This document shows, one piece after another, positions 15,392 to 22,778 of a stretch of DNA of 22,826 nucleotides. How positions within the stretch are numbered: position 1 is the stretch's first letter; each line of letters begins with the position of its first letter. The DNA lies in NCBI GenBank assembly GCA_963557065.1, contig CAUWCT010000058.1, positions 1 to 22,826 on the forward strand. Reading direction: 5' to 3'. The DNA is from UMGS1370 sp963557065 (GTDB lineage: Bacteria > Bacillota > Clostridia > Lachnospirales > Lachnospiraceae). Position numbers and translations under genes: made by a program. The notes beneath the pieces were generated by a model. It did not search any database. It was not told where the DNA came from and saw only the letters and a list, made by a program, of their open reading frames with translations.

Positions 15392-16555
15392 TTATTCCTC
15401 GCTGGTTTCTTCTGCTTCCTGGGAGTCTTCATATTCTTCCTGATACTCTTCCTGGTAGCTGCTTTCCATATCTTCCATATCTTCCTGATACTCAATACCC
15501 ATCTCTTCAAACAGGCCGGATTCTTTTGCCTGAGTCTCACTCTTGATGTCGATCTTATATCCGGTCAGACGGGCTGCCAGTCTTGCGTTCTGTCCTTCCT
15601 TGCCGATTGCCAGGGATAACTGGTAATCCGGAACAATCACCTGGGCCTCCCGCTCTTCTTCATCCGCCACTACACAGATAACTTTTGCAGGGCTTAATGC
15701 GTTTTCAATCAGAAGGGCTGCATTGTCATCCCAGTTGATAATATCAATCTTTTCCCCTCTAAGTTCCTCTACTACTGCATTGACTCTGGCGCCATTTAAA
15801 CCAACGCATGCTCCTACCGGGTCCACATTTGGGTCATGGGAGCAGACTGCGATCTTGGTACGGGAACCGGCTTCTCTTGCAATGGCTTTAATCTCTACTG
15901 TGCCGTCGCGCACCTCTGCCACTTCTGACTCAAACAGGCGCTTTACCAGATCCGGATGGGTGCGGGATACAGAAACTCTCGGTCCCTTGGGAGTATCCTT
16001 TACTTCCAGAATATATACTTTGATTCTCTCTGTTGGAAGGAGAACCTCTCCCTTTACCTGTTCGCTTTCGTTTAGAACCGCATCCACCTTGCCCAGATTA
16101 ATGCTGATATTTCTGCCCAGGTTTTTCTGCACAATACCGGTTATCACGTCCTTTTCCTTGCTGTAGTAATCATTGTAAAGAACCTTGCGCTCTTCTTCCC
16201 TGATTTTCTGCAGGATTACGTTTTTCGCATTCTGGGTTGCAATCCGTCCAAAATTTTTAGACTCAATGGGAACCTGGACAATGTCTCCCACCACATATCT
16301 GGGATCCCTCATTCTGGCTTCCGCAAGGCTGATCTGGAGCATAGAGTCTTCTACTTCCTCCACCACTTCCTTCTCCGCATAAACAGAAAAATCACAGGTA
16401 TTCGGGTTGATTGTAACCTTTACATTATCCGCTTTCCCAAAATGATTTTTGCAGGCAGTCAGCAGGGAATTTTCAATCGCTTCCAACAATACATCCTTGC
16501 TGATGTTTTTCTCCTTTTCCAGCATCTCCAGTGCCAATAACAGTTCCTTATTCAT
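15392..16555 (-). CDS. nusA: Transcription termination/antitermination factor NusA
   Basis: An RNA-polymerase-associated factor that affects pausing, intrinsic termination and rRNA antitermination. The 387 residues fit the short Firmicutes form without the C-terminal acidic repeats of E. coli. In order: N-terminal RNAP-binding domain (1-about 130), S1 (about 135-200), KH1 containing SHDPNVDPVGACVGLNGARVNAVVEEL, and KH2 with LAIGKEGQNARLAARLTGYKIDIKS. A very acidic Glu/Tyr/Ser-rich tail of about 40 residues follows. AGGAGG lies 6 bases before the ATG. It follows rimP by 27 bases. Confidence 0.98.
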   Translation of the reverse strand: MNKELLLALEMLEKEKNISKDVLLEAIENSLLTACKNHFGKADNVKVTINPNTCDFSVYAEKEVVEEVEDSMLQISLAEARMRDPRYVVGDIVQVPIESKNFGRIATQNAKNVILQKIREEERKVLYNDYYSKEKDVITGIVQKNLGRNISINLGKVDAVLNESEQVKGEVLLPTERIKVYILEVKDTPKGPRVSVSRTHPDLVKRLFESEVAEVRDGTVEIKAIAREAGSRTKIAVCSHDPNVDPVGACVGLNGARVNAVVEELRGEKIDIINWDDNAALLIENALSPAKVICVVADEEEREAQVIVPDYQLSLAIGKEGQNARLAARLTGYKIDIKSETQAKESGLFEEMGIEYQEDMEDMESSYQEEYQEEYEDSQEAEETSEE

Positions 16556-16582
16556 GGTTATCCTCCTAATGATCCTTCTCCA

Positions 16583-17050
16583 TTAAAAATCAAAAGCTAA
16601 TCGAATCAATGCAATATCTGTTCTCTCAAATACCATCCGGCTTCCATCTTCCATCTCCAATGTGACGGTATCCTTATCATATGCTTCCAACACACCGGTA
16701 TAGTCCTTTTGTTTATTGAGGGCTTTATAAAGCTTTACTTCCACTTCTTTTCCCACGCTTCTTGCAAAGTCTTTTTCCTTTTTCAAGGGTCTTCCAAGGC
16801 CAGGGGAACTGACTTCTAAAATATAGCTTTCCTCAATAAAATCTTCTTCATCCAGCCAGTCGCTAAGCTTCCGGTTAATGATCTCGCAGTCATCTACTGT
16901 AATGCCGCCCTCTTTATCAATATACGCACGCAGATACCAGGTACCGGCTTCTTTTACATATTCCACATCTACCAGTTCAAATTTGTGCTCCTTCATCAAC
17001 GGGAGAAGATATTCTTCGGTCCTCGCCTCATACTGTTCTTTTCTGCTCAT
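16583..17050 (-). CDS. rimP: Ribosome maturation factor RimP
   Basis: Needed for efficient 30S subunit maturation. The 155 residues show family patterns: LMKEHKFELVDVEYVKEAGTWYLRAYIDKEGGITVDDCEIINRKLSDWLD, then SYILEVSSPGLGRPLKKEKDFARSVGKEVEVKLYK. The LEVSSPGLxRPL signature sits near residues 78-89. The ATG is preceded by AAAGGTGG. It is the first gene of the nine-gene operon and has a leader of about 115 bases with a hairpin and its own promoter. Confidence 0.97.
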   Translation of the reverse strand: MSRKEQYEARTEEYLLPLMKEHKFELVDVEYVKEAGTWYLRAYIDKEGGITVDDCEIINRKLSDWLDEEDFIEESYILEVSSPGLGRPLKKEKDFARSVGKEVEVKLYKALNKQKDYTGVLEAYDKDTVTLEMEDGSRMVFERTDIALIRLAFDF

Positions 17051-17118
17051 CTCGCACCACCTTTCTTAGCTGTCCGGCCTTCTTGAGTCCTGCCTTTGGT
17101 GAAACTTGCGGCAAAACG

Positions 17119-17146
17119 GAAAGAGTGGACTTACGCCCACTCTTTC
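17119..17146 (-). ncRNA. rimP-operon leader hairpin, possible attenuator, also end of the MATE transcript
   Basis: A perfect 10-bp stem pairs 17119-17128 with 17137-17146 around an 8-base loop, followed on the minus strand by CGTTTTGCC. It lies about 20 bases inside the transcript predicted from the promoter at 17175-17203 and about 70 bases before the rimP start. A stem of this kind in front of rimP recurs in Firmicutes as I remember them. It may act as a leaky terminator in the leader and as the terminator for the upstream MATE gene. Confidence 0.6.
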
Positions 17147-17174
17147 AGCCATTCATCATCATGTTATCGTACTC

Positions 17175-17203
17175 ATCATAACACTTTCTGTCAGAAAATG
17201 CAA
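17175..17203 (-). promoter_or_regulatory. Predicted promoter of the rimP-nusA-infB operon
   Basis: On the minus strand TTGCAT (17198-17203) and TATGAT (17175-17180) are separated by exactly 17 bases. It lies directly after the MATE stop codon and upstream of the leader hairpin. Transcription would begin near 17168. Confidence 0.7.
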
Positions 17204-17209
17204 GGACTT

Positions 17210-18571
17210 TTATTGCATGTTTTTAAACTCCCGTCTTACCAAAAAGACAGACAGCAAAAATGCAGCCCCATCTGCCACCGGTCCTGCGTACAGAGCTCCG
17301 TCGATTCCAAAGAACAACGGCAGGATCAGAATCAGCGGAATCAGGAAAAATACCTGGCGGGTCAGGGACAGAAGCGCTCCCTTTAAAGGTTTTCCAATGG
17401 CGGAAAACATGCTGGAACTTAACATCTGCACCCCGTTTACGATTACCATAAACAAAAAGGTGCGCATAAATTTCACTGCAAATTCCATGTACTGGGCATC
17501 TCCGGAACCGAATATGGAAATAATATAACTTGGGAAAAACTGGAACAGAACAAAGCATACTGCCGATACACCAAGGGCGCAGGTAACCGCCAGCTTAAAC
17601 ACTTCCCGTACCCGCCTGTACTGCTCGGCCCCGTAGTTAAATCCCAGAATCGGCTGGGAACCCTGACAGATCCCGATAATCACCGCCATTAAAATTCCGT
17701 TGGTTTTCATTACAATCCCGCAGCTTGCCAGGGGAATCTCACTTCCATAAACGGACATGGCTCCGTAATACGTCAGGGTATTGTTTAATACAATCTGCAC
17801 CAGAGTTATGGCAAGCTGGTTTAAACTGCTGCTCATTCCCAGGCCCGCTACCGTCATGCACCGCTTTTTTTCCAGGCGGAAATATTCCCGTTTTAAGGTT
17901 ATATGCTTGAACTTCCACAAATACCTGAACGCTACTAAGAAGGAAACAAATTGTCCAATAATCGTAGCCCAGGCAGCCCCTGCTACTCCCATCTGGAATA
18001 CAAAGATAAAAATCGGGTCCAAAATGGTGTTGATAACAGCGCCCACCAGCATACAGGTCATGGAGTATTTGGGACTCCCATCCGCTCTTGCCAGATTGCT
18101 TAATCCGTTGGTTGCAATCAGAAACGGCATTCCCAGCGTGGTAATTCTGGTGTAGCTGACTGCATAAGGCATGATGGCTTCTGTGGCTCCGAACAGCTTT
18201 AATAATGGATATAAAAAAATTTGAACAATCGCCACATAACCAATTCCCGCGGCCGCCATCATGCAGACAGCTGTCCCCACATAGCGGGCTGCATTTTCCG
18301 GCTCTTCCGCCCCCAGTTCCAGAGAAAATCCGGAAGCGCATCCAATACCGATTAAAAGCGCTACAGCCATGCAGATGGTATTTAGCGGGAAAGCCACATT
18401 GGTAGCCGCATTTCCCAGATACCCCACTCCTTGACCGATAAAAATCTGATCCACGATATTATAGAGAGAACTGACCAGCATGGCAATAATACTGGGTATG
18501 GCATAACCGGCCAGAAGTTTCGGCAGCTTTTCATACCCCAGAGGATTCTTCTTTTGTTGACTTGCATTCAT
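17210..18571 (-). CDS. MATE family efflux transporter (first copy)
   Basis: A 453-residue multidrug and toxic compound extrusion protein; it would export cationic or amphipathic compounds by Na+ or H+ antiport. Twelve hydrophobic segments are spread over the length. Family patterns include AIPSIIAMLVSSLYNIVDQIFIGQGVG near residues 24-50, ADGSPKYSMTCMLVGAVINTILDPIFIFVFQMGVAGAAWAT in the middle of the N-half, and GICQGSQPILGFNYGAEQYRRVREVFKLA in the C-half. AAAGGAAC precedes the ATG. The first 41 bases overlap the end of the upstream marR gene, which suggests coupled expression. Substrate unknown. Its 3' end abuts the rimP promoter. Confidence 0.95.
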   Translation of the reverse strand: MNASQQKKNPLGYEKLPKLLAGYAIPSIIAMLVSSLYNIVDQIFIGQGVGYLGNAATNVAFPLNTICMAVALLIGIGCASGFSLELGAEEPENAARYVGTAVCMMAAAGIGYVAIVQIFLYPLLKLFGATEAIMPYAVSYTRITTLGMPFLIATNGLSNLARADGSPKYSMTCMLVGAVINTILDPIFIFVFQMGVAGAAWATIIGQFVSFLVAFRYLWKFKHITLKREYFRLEKKRCMTVAGLGMSSSLNQLAITLVQIVLNNTLTYYGAMSVYGSEIPLASCGIVMKTNGILMAVIIGICQGSQPILGFNYGAEQYRRVREVFKLAVTCALGVSAVCFVLFQFFPSYIISIFGSGDAQYMEFAVKFMRTFLFMVIVNGVQMLSSSMFSAIGKPLKGALLSLTRQVFFLIPLILILPLFFGIDGALYAGPVADGAAFLLSVFLVRREFKNMQ

Positions 18572-19040
18572 AGTAATGTTCCTTTCTCTTCTGATTATTG
18601 ATTCTGTCTTCTTTTCCCTCTCCCTGCATAAGCAAAAGAAGGTTTTTTCCCGCTTGTTTTACCAGACGCTCCAAAGTTTCTTTTTCTTCTTCTGTAAAAT
18701 TTTGCAGCGCCTTCACATACCAGCTCCCGGCAATCTCTAAAATCTTCGGATAGGTTTCTTTTGCCTTCTCAGTCGGATCTAAAAAGAATGTGCGTTTGTC
18801 TGATGAATTCGGTCTTTTTACTAAAAACCCCTGTTTTTCCAAAGCTGTAATGGCCCTGGTAATATTGCTGGGATTCAGATAAAACATAGAATACAGTTTT
18901 TCCTGAGAAAGTCCGGGTTCCTCGCAAACTTTCATAACAAACATATACTGACTGCTGTTTAACCCTAAAGGTTCCAATTTCTTATCCAAATACATTTTCG
19001 TATATCGATCGGTTATGGAAATCCATTTAATACTCTCCAC
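18531..19040 (-). CDS. MarR family transcriptional regulator (first copy)
   Basis: A winged-helix dimeric repressor of 169 residues. The DNA-binding region is visible as GLSQEKLYSMFYLNPSNITRAITALEKQGFLVKRPNSSDKRTFFLDPTEKA, with the recognition helix around NPSNITRAITAL and the wing SSDKRTFFL. The start codon is GTG at 19040; AGGAGG sits 7 bases upstream and no ATG is better placed. It is slightly long for the family; the Lys-rich last 20 or so residues overlap the MATE coding region. It probably represses itself and the MATE gene through the palindrome that covers its -35 box, and perhaps the divergent ABC genes. Confidence 0.93.
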   Translation of the reverse strand: MESIKWISITDRYTKMYLDKKLEPLGLNSSQYMFVMKVCEEPGLSQEKLYSMFYLNPSNITRAITALEKQGFLVKRPNSSDKRTFFLDPTEKAKETYPKILEIAGSWYVKALQNFTEEEKETLERLVKQAGKNLLLLMQGEGKEDRINNQKRKEHYYECKSTKEESSGV

Positions 19041-19063
19041 TCTCTTTCCTCCTGTTTTCTTTC

Positions 19064-19092
19064 ATTATATACTTATTTATTTGCGCGCGCAA
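19064..19092 (-). promoter_or_regulatory. marR-MATE promoter with a palindromic operator over the -35 box
   Basis: On the minus strand TTGCGC (19087-19092) and TATAAT (19064-19069) are 17 bases apart. The -35 hexamer is half of the perfect 12-bp palindrome TTGCGCGCGCAA at 19081-19092. That is the expected position for an autorepressing MarR dimer. The GC-alternating core stands out in an AT-rich intergenic region. Confidence 0.8.
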
Positions 19093-19098
19093 GTATTT

Positions 19099-19127
19099 TT
19101 CACTTTTTTTGGCTTTTTCCATATAAT
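19099..19127 (+). promoter_or_regulatory. Predicted promoter of the ABC importer genes
   Basis: TATAAT at 19122-19127 is preceded at 17 bases by a weak TTCACT (19099-19104). It is divergent from the marR promoter, and the palindrome at 19081-19092 lies just upstream of this -35, so one repressor site could influence both directions. Confidence 0.55.
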
Positions 19128-19164
19128 AAAGATATAACATTCACTGTCCTATGGAGGCACTTTG

Positions 19165-19959
19165 ATGATTCCAAAGCTTGAAGTAAACGGGGTCAGCTAC
19201 TCTTACCACAGCATGGATGGCGAGACGCCGGCCCTTTCGCATATTACATTTTCTGTTGCCGTCGGTGAATTTCTGGCTGTAGTCGGTCCTTCAGGATGCG
19301 GCAAATCTACCCTTCTTTCTCTAATCAATGGCCTTTTATCTCCCGGCAAAGGGGAAATTCTTTTAGACAAAACCCCAGTGCAGTCAGCCAAAAACAAAGG
19401 CCGCATTGGTTATATGTTTCAAAGTGATCAGCTGTTTGAATGGCGTTCCATTTTGTCCAATGCCTGTCTGGGACCGGAATTAAACGGCAGCCTTACCCCT
19501 GCCAGAAAAGAAAAAATTGCTTCCATGCTGTCTGATTACGGCCTGGGAGCCTTTCTTTCTTCCCGTCCTTCCCAGCTTTCCGGCGGAATGCGCCAGAGAG
19601 CTGCTCTGATCCGGACTCTTGCCCTTGATCCGGATCTTCTTTTATTAGATGAGCCCTTTTCCGCGCTGGATTATCAGACAAGGCTGAACGTCAGCGATGA
19701 TATCAGCACCATTATCCGGAGTGCAAAAAAGACTGCCATTCTGGTGACTCATGATCTGTCAGAAGCCATCAGTATTGCGGATCGGGTACTGATTTTGTCT
19801 TCACGTCCCGGAACAGTAAAAACCATTGTTCCTGTCAAATTTGAAGCGGAATCGGATCACATGATCCGCCCCCTGCTTCGCCGGAATCTGCCGGAATTTT
19901 CCGGCTATTTTAATCTGTTATGGAAGGAGATTCAAAACCATGAGTCAGGCACAATCTGA
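19165..19959 (+). CDS. ABC transporter ATP-binding protein, SsuB/TauB/ThiZ-like
   Basis: The cytoplasmic ATPase of an importer in the nitrate/sulfonate/taurine/thiamine-precursor group; 264 residues from ATG 19165. Visible motifs: Walker A GPSGCGKST (41-49), Q-loop Gln86 in YMFQSDQLFEW, signature LSGGMRQR (138-145), Walker B LLLLDEP (158-164) and switch His196 in LVTHDLSEA. The E-W in the Q-loop region and the LDYQTRL after Walker B fit this subfamily. GGAGG lies 7 bases before the ATG; a TTG one codon earlier is less likely. It overlaps the permease gene by 20 bases. No binding-protein gene is adjacent, so the substrate is open. Confidence 0.93.
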   Translation: MIPKLEVNGVSYSYHSMDGETPALSHITFSVAVGEFLAVVGPSGCGKSTLLSLINGLLSPGKGEILLDKTPVQSAKNKGRIGYMFQSDQLFEWRSILSNACLGPELNGSLTPARKEKIASMLSDYGLGAFLSSRPSQLSGGMRQRAALIRTLALDPDLLLLDEPFSALDYQTRLNVSDDISTIIRSAKKTAILVTHDLSEAISIADRVLILSSRPGTVKTIVPVKFEAESDHMIRPLLRRNLPEFSGYFNLLWKEIQNHESGTI

Positions 19960-20716
19960 ATACCTTACCCGTCAGACCAGACGGCGCATCCTGGTCTTTA
20001 GCTGCCGTATCCTGCTGTTTATCCTCTTTCTTGCTGTATGGGAACTTTCTTCAAACCTGGGTCTCATTGATTCCTTCGTCTTTAGTTCCCCTTCTCTGAT
20101 TGTCTCCTGTCTGGCATCCATGGCCAAAGATGGAAGTCTTTTCTACCATACATCTGTTACATTGGCCGAAACCCTGGTCAGTTTTTTTCTCGTTATCCTG
20201 ATCAGCCTGTTTGCCGCTCTTCTTCTCTGGTCCAATCGAAGCCTGTTTGAGGTTTTGGAGCCGTTTTTAGTCATGTTAAACAGCCTCCCAAAATCCGCTC
20301 TGGCTCCTATTTTAATTGTATGGCTGGGAAACAGTCCCAAAACCATTGTAGTCGCTGCCGTATCCGTTGCTGTGTTCGGGGCGATTTTAACCTTATACAC
20401 CGGGTTTTGCCAGATCAGCCAGGATAAGATAAAACTGATTTATTCTCTGGGCGGAAAAAAGCGGGATGTACTGTCCAAGGTCCTTCTCCCTGCCTCCGTT
20501 CCCTTAATCATCAGCAGCATGAAGGTAAATGTCGGTCTGTGCCTGGTAGGGGTTATTATCGGTGAATTTCTCTCCAGCAAAGCCGGACTTGGGTATCTGA
20601 TTATCTATTCCTCTCAGGTATTCCAGATGACCCTGATGGTCACCTCCATTGTCATCCTCTGCATTGTCTCCGTTCTTCTCTATCAGGCCATTGCCCTGCT
20701 GGAAAAAAAGCTTTAA
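19940..20716 (+). CDS. ABC transporter permease, SsuC/TauC/ThiX-like
   Basis: The membrane subunit paired with the preceding ATPase; 258 residues with about six hydrophobic segments, the first at 14-33. The cytoplasmic coupling loop is recognisable as SLGGKKRDVLSKVLLPASVPLIISSMKVNVGLCLVGVIIGEFLSSKAGLGYLI, the usual EAA-type region of BPD transporter permeases. GGAAGGAG precedes the ATG inside the ATPase gene. No clear terminator follows; the next gene has its own strong promoter 14 bases after the stop. No riboswitch that would reveal a vitamin substrate is seen upstream of the pair. Confidence 0.93.
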   Translation: MSQAQSEYLTRQTRRRILVFSCRILLFILFLAVWELSSNLGLIDSFVFSSPSLIVSCLASMAKDGSLFYHTSVTLAETLVSFFLVILISLFAALLLWSNRSLFEVLEPFLVMLNSLPKSALAPILIVWLGNSPKTIVVAAVSVAVFGAILTLYTGFCQISQDKIKLIYSLGGKKRDVLSKVLLPASVPLIISSMKVNVGLCLVGVIIGEFLSSKAGLGYLIIYSSQVFQMTLMVTSIVILCIVSVLLYQAIALLEKKL

Positions 20717-20730
20717 AACTAAAAACGGGA

Positions 20731-20758
20731 TTGACAAATCTGTTTATTCGAGTATAAT
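20731..20758 (+). promoter_or_regulatory. Strong sigma-A promoter of the second marR-MATE pair
   Basis: A perfect TTGACA (20731-20736) and a perfect TATAAT (20753-20758) are separated by 16 bases. Consensus hexamers this complete usually mean the gene is held off by a repressor, in keeping with the operator-like palindromes just downstream. Confidence 0.88.
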
Positions 20759-20774
20759 AGCCTCTTGTAAAGAA

Positions 20775-20809
20775 GTTCTTTATAGAACCTTTATAAAAAG
20801 AACAGTTCT
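20775..20809 (+). promoter_or_regulatory. Paired operator-like palindromes between promoter and second marR
   Basis: Two palindromes use the same half-site: GTTCT-4-AGAAC at 20775-20788 and AGAAC-1-GTTCT at 20799-20809. Their centres are about 22 bases apart, close to two helical turns. They begin about 17 bases after the -10 box, which suits repression by blocking polymerase escape. The MarR protein encoded next is the obvious candidate to bind them. Confidence 0.65.
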
Positions 20810-20838
20810 GTTTAATAACTTTTTTTAAGGAGGCATTT

Positions 20839-21288
20839 ATGGCGCGGACTACTGATTTTTTAATGAACTTCCGCCGCATTATTAAACTTCACGAATCCAT
20901 GCTGAAGGAAATCTGTGAAACTTACCATCTGACTTTTATTGAAGCCAATATTATCAGTTTCCTTTACAACAATCCGGGTCTGGATACTGCCAGAGATATT
21001 GTAGAACTTCGGATGCTGTCCAAAGGCAATGTATCCCAGGCTGTAGAGTCCCTGATTCAAAAAGGGCTGTTGATGCGGACACCGGATCAGGAGGATCGGC
21101 GGATCATTCATCTTGCCCTGCTGGAATCCACAGTTCCTATTACCCGAACTATGGAAAGACAGAAGTCTCTATTTCAGGAGGAAATTTTCACAGGTTTTAC
21201 TGACAGCGAAAAAGAACTCTACCATCAGCTTAATACCCGCATTATGGAAAACACAAAATCAGCGATGAAAAGGAGAGAAACCACATGA
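20839..21288 (+). CDS. MarR family transcriptional regulator (second copy)
   Basis: A winged-helix repressor of 149 residues, the usual MarR length. The DNA-binding region reads ANIISFLYNNPGLDTARDIVELRMLSKGNVSQAVESLIQKGLLMRTPDQEDRRIIHLAL, with recognition helix SKGNVSQAVESLIQKG and wing DQEDRRIIHL. The N-terminal FRRIIKLHESMLKEICETYHLTFIEA would form the dimer interface with the C-terminal helices. AAGGAGG lies 5 bases before the ATG. Its stop overlaps the next MATE start as ATGA. It probably autoregulates through the palindromes at 20775-20809. It differs clearly from the other MarR in this window. Confidence 0.93.
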   Translation: MARTTDFLMNFRRIIKLHESMLKEICETYHLTFIEANIISFLYNNPGLDTARDIVELRMLSKGNVSQAVESLIQKGLLMRTPDQEDRRIIHLALLESTVPITRTMERQKSLFQEEIFTGFTDSEKELYHQLNTRIMENTKSAMKRRETT

Positions 21289-22652
21289 ACAGAACTAACG
21301 AAAAAGACTTTTTAGGCACAGAGCCGGTCGGAAAGCTTTTGCTTTGCTTATCCCTGCCGACTGTAGCCGCGCAGATTATCAATATGCTCTACAACCTGGT
21401 AGACCGAATCTATATCGGCCACATACCGGATGTAGGAGCCCTGGCCCTTACCGGAGTAGGCGTCTGTATGCCCATTATCATGATTGTATCTGCCTTTGCC
21501 GCCCTGGTAGGCAACGGCGGCGCTCCCAGAGCTTCTATTTTCATGGGAAAAGGCGACAAGGATTCTGCTGAAAAAACCCTGGGCAACTGCTTCACCCTGC
21601 AGATTGTGGTATCTATCCTTTTAACCGCATCCCTGCTTCTCTGGAACCGCCCTCTTCTTTTAACCTTTGGCGCCAGTGAAAATACGATTGAGTATGGCGT
21701 CCAGTATTTAAACATCTATGCACTGGGAACGATTTTCGTCCAGCTGACTCTGGGTATGAATGCATTTATCACAGCTCAGGGCTTTGCCAAAACCGGTATG
21801 CTGTCTGTACTGATTGGCGCAGTTACCAACATTATTCTGGATCCGATTTTCATCTTTGGTTTTGACATGGGCGTAAGAGGCGCTGCACTGGCTACTATCC
21901 TTTCCCAGGCACTGTCCTGCATCTGGGTCCTTTGTTTCCTGTTCGGCAAAAAGACCAATTTACGAATCCGCAGATGCCATCTGATGCCAAAGGCTTCTAT
22001 CCTGATTCCAAGCCTTACTCTGGGATTGTCCGGATTCATTATGCAGGCCAGCGAAAGCATTATCTCTGTATGCTTTAACTCTTCCCTGTTAAAATACGGC
22101 GGCGATGTGGCTGTAGGTGCCATGACCATTTTGACCAGCGTTATGATGTTTGCCATGCTTCCTCTCCAGGGCTTAGGTCAGGGAGCGCAGCCTATCATCA
22201 GTTATAACTACGGAGCCAAAAATGCTTCCAGAGTAAAATCCGCATTTTCTTTGCTGTTAAAGTCCAGTTTATCTTATGCAGTTGTTTTGTGGCTGGCGGT
22301 CATGATCTTTCCAAAAACGTTTGCTTCTTTGTTTACCTCAGATGCTGCACTTTTGGAATTTACAGAAACTGCACTTCGGATTTATCTGGCCTGCCTGTTT
22401 ATCTTCGGAGTCCAGATGGCCTGTCAGCTTACCTTTGCCGCTTTAGGAAATGCAAAGGCATCCATCGCAGTTGCCATTACCAGAAAATTTATCCTTCTGA
22501 TTCCATTGATTTTTATTATGCCGAGAATCTTTACTTCCAACCCAACCATGGCTGTATATATGGCAGAACCGGCAGCCGATATCATAGCTGTAATCTTTAC
22601 TGTCGTCCTGTTTATTAACCAGTTTAAAAAAGCTTTAAAAGACATCATGTAA
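21285..22652 (+). CDS. MATE family efflux transporter (second copy)
   Basis: A 455-residue, 12-helix exporter of the MATE family. Patterns include LSLPTVAAQIINMLYNLVDRIYIGHI near residues 18-43, SVLIGAVTNIILDPIFIFGFDMGVRGAALATILSQALSCIWVL in the first half, and LQGLGQGAQPIISYNYGAKNASRVKSAFSLLLKSS in the second half. It is coupled to marR by the ATGA overlap and has AAGGAG upstream. Compared with the first MATE it shares the layout and many family positions, but it is too divergent by eye for a recent duplicate. The inducing or exported compound is unknown. Confidence 0.95.
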   Translation: MNRTNEKDFLGTEPVGKLLLCLSLPTVAAQIINMLYNLVDRIYIGHIPDVGALALTGVGVCMPIIMIVSAFAALVGNGGAPRASIFMGKGDKDSAEKTLGNCFTLQIVVSILLTASLLLWNRPLLLTFGASENTIEYGVQYLNIYALGTIFVQLTLGMNAFITAQGFAKTGMLSVLIGAVTNIILDPIFIFGFDMGVRGAALATILSQALSCIWVLCFLFGKKTNLRIRRCHLMPKASILIPSLTLGLSGFIMQASESIISVCFNSSLLKYGGDVAVGAMTILTSVMMFAMLPLQGLGQGAQPIISYNYGAKNASRVKSAFSLLLKSSLSYAVVLWLAVMIFPKTFASLFTSDAALLEFTETALRIYLACLFIFGVQMACQLTFAALGNAKASIAVAITRKFILLIPLIFIMPRIFTSNPTMAVYMAEPAADIIAVIFTVVLFINQFKKALKDIM

Positions 22653-22663
22653 AAGAAAAAAAG

Positions 22664-22708
22664 CCGAAACCAGACATTCCTTCAAAAAAATGTCTGGTTC
22701 CGGTTTTT
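22664..22708. terminator. Intrinsic terminator after the second MATE gene
   Basis: An 11-bp perfect stem pairs 22668-22678 with 22689-22699. It is extended below by three more pairs after one mismatch, with a T-run from 22704. The left side carries a matching A-run, so it could also stop transcripts coming from the right on the minus strand. Confidence 0.9.
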
Positions 22709-22750
22709 CTTTATCAATTTCCAAGATATTGTGACAGTTCAGCCATGTCT

Positions 22751-22778
22751 CTTCTTGCCTGCGTAAGCGGGCAAGAAG
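22751..22778. other. Stable hairpin with GUAA tetraloop in the non-coding right edge
   Basis: A 12-bp stem with one G-T pair joins 22751-22762 to 22767-22778, closed by gtaa, a GNRA-type tetraloop when read on the plus strand. It lies in 22709-22826, where no gene is supported. It stands next to the motif at 22730-22744 that also occurs at 11463-11477. On the minus strand a frame entering from the right closes at TAG 22794-22796, so the end of a convergent gene may lie there, but 11 codons are too few to identify it. Confidence 0.55.

Noticed and set aside
14863..15546. 227-codon plus-strand frame opposite ylxQ, rnpM and nusA
   Set aside because: It lies antisense to three well-identified overlapping genes, and its product is low-complexity hydrophobic without a recognisable family.
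19041..19164. Thiamine or other riboswitch in front of the ABC importer
   Set aside because: The space after the predicted start site is under 40 bases and holds only the ribosome site; no conserved riboswitch core is seen.
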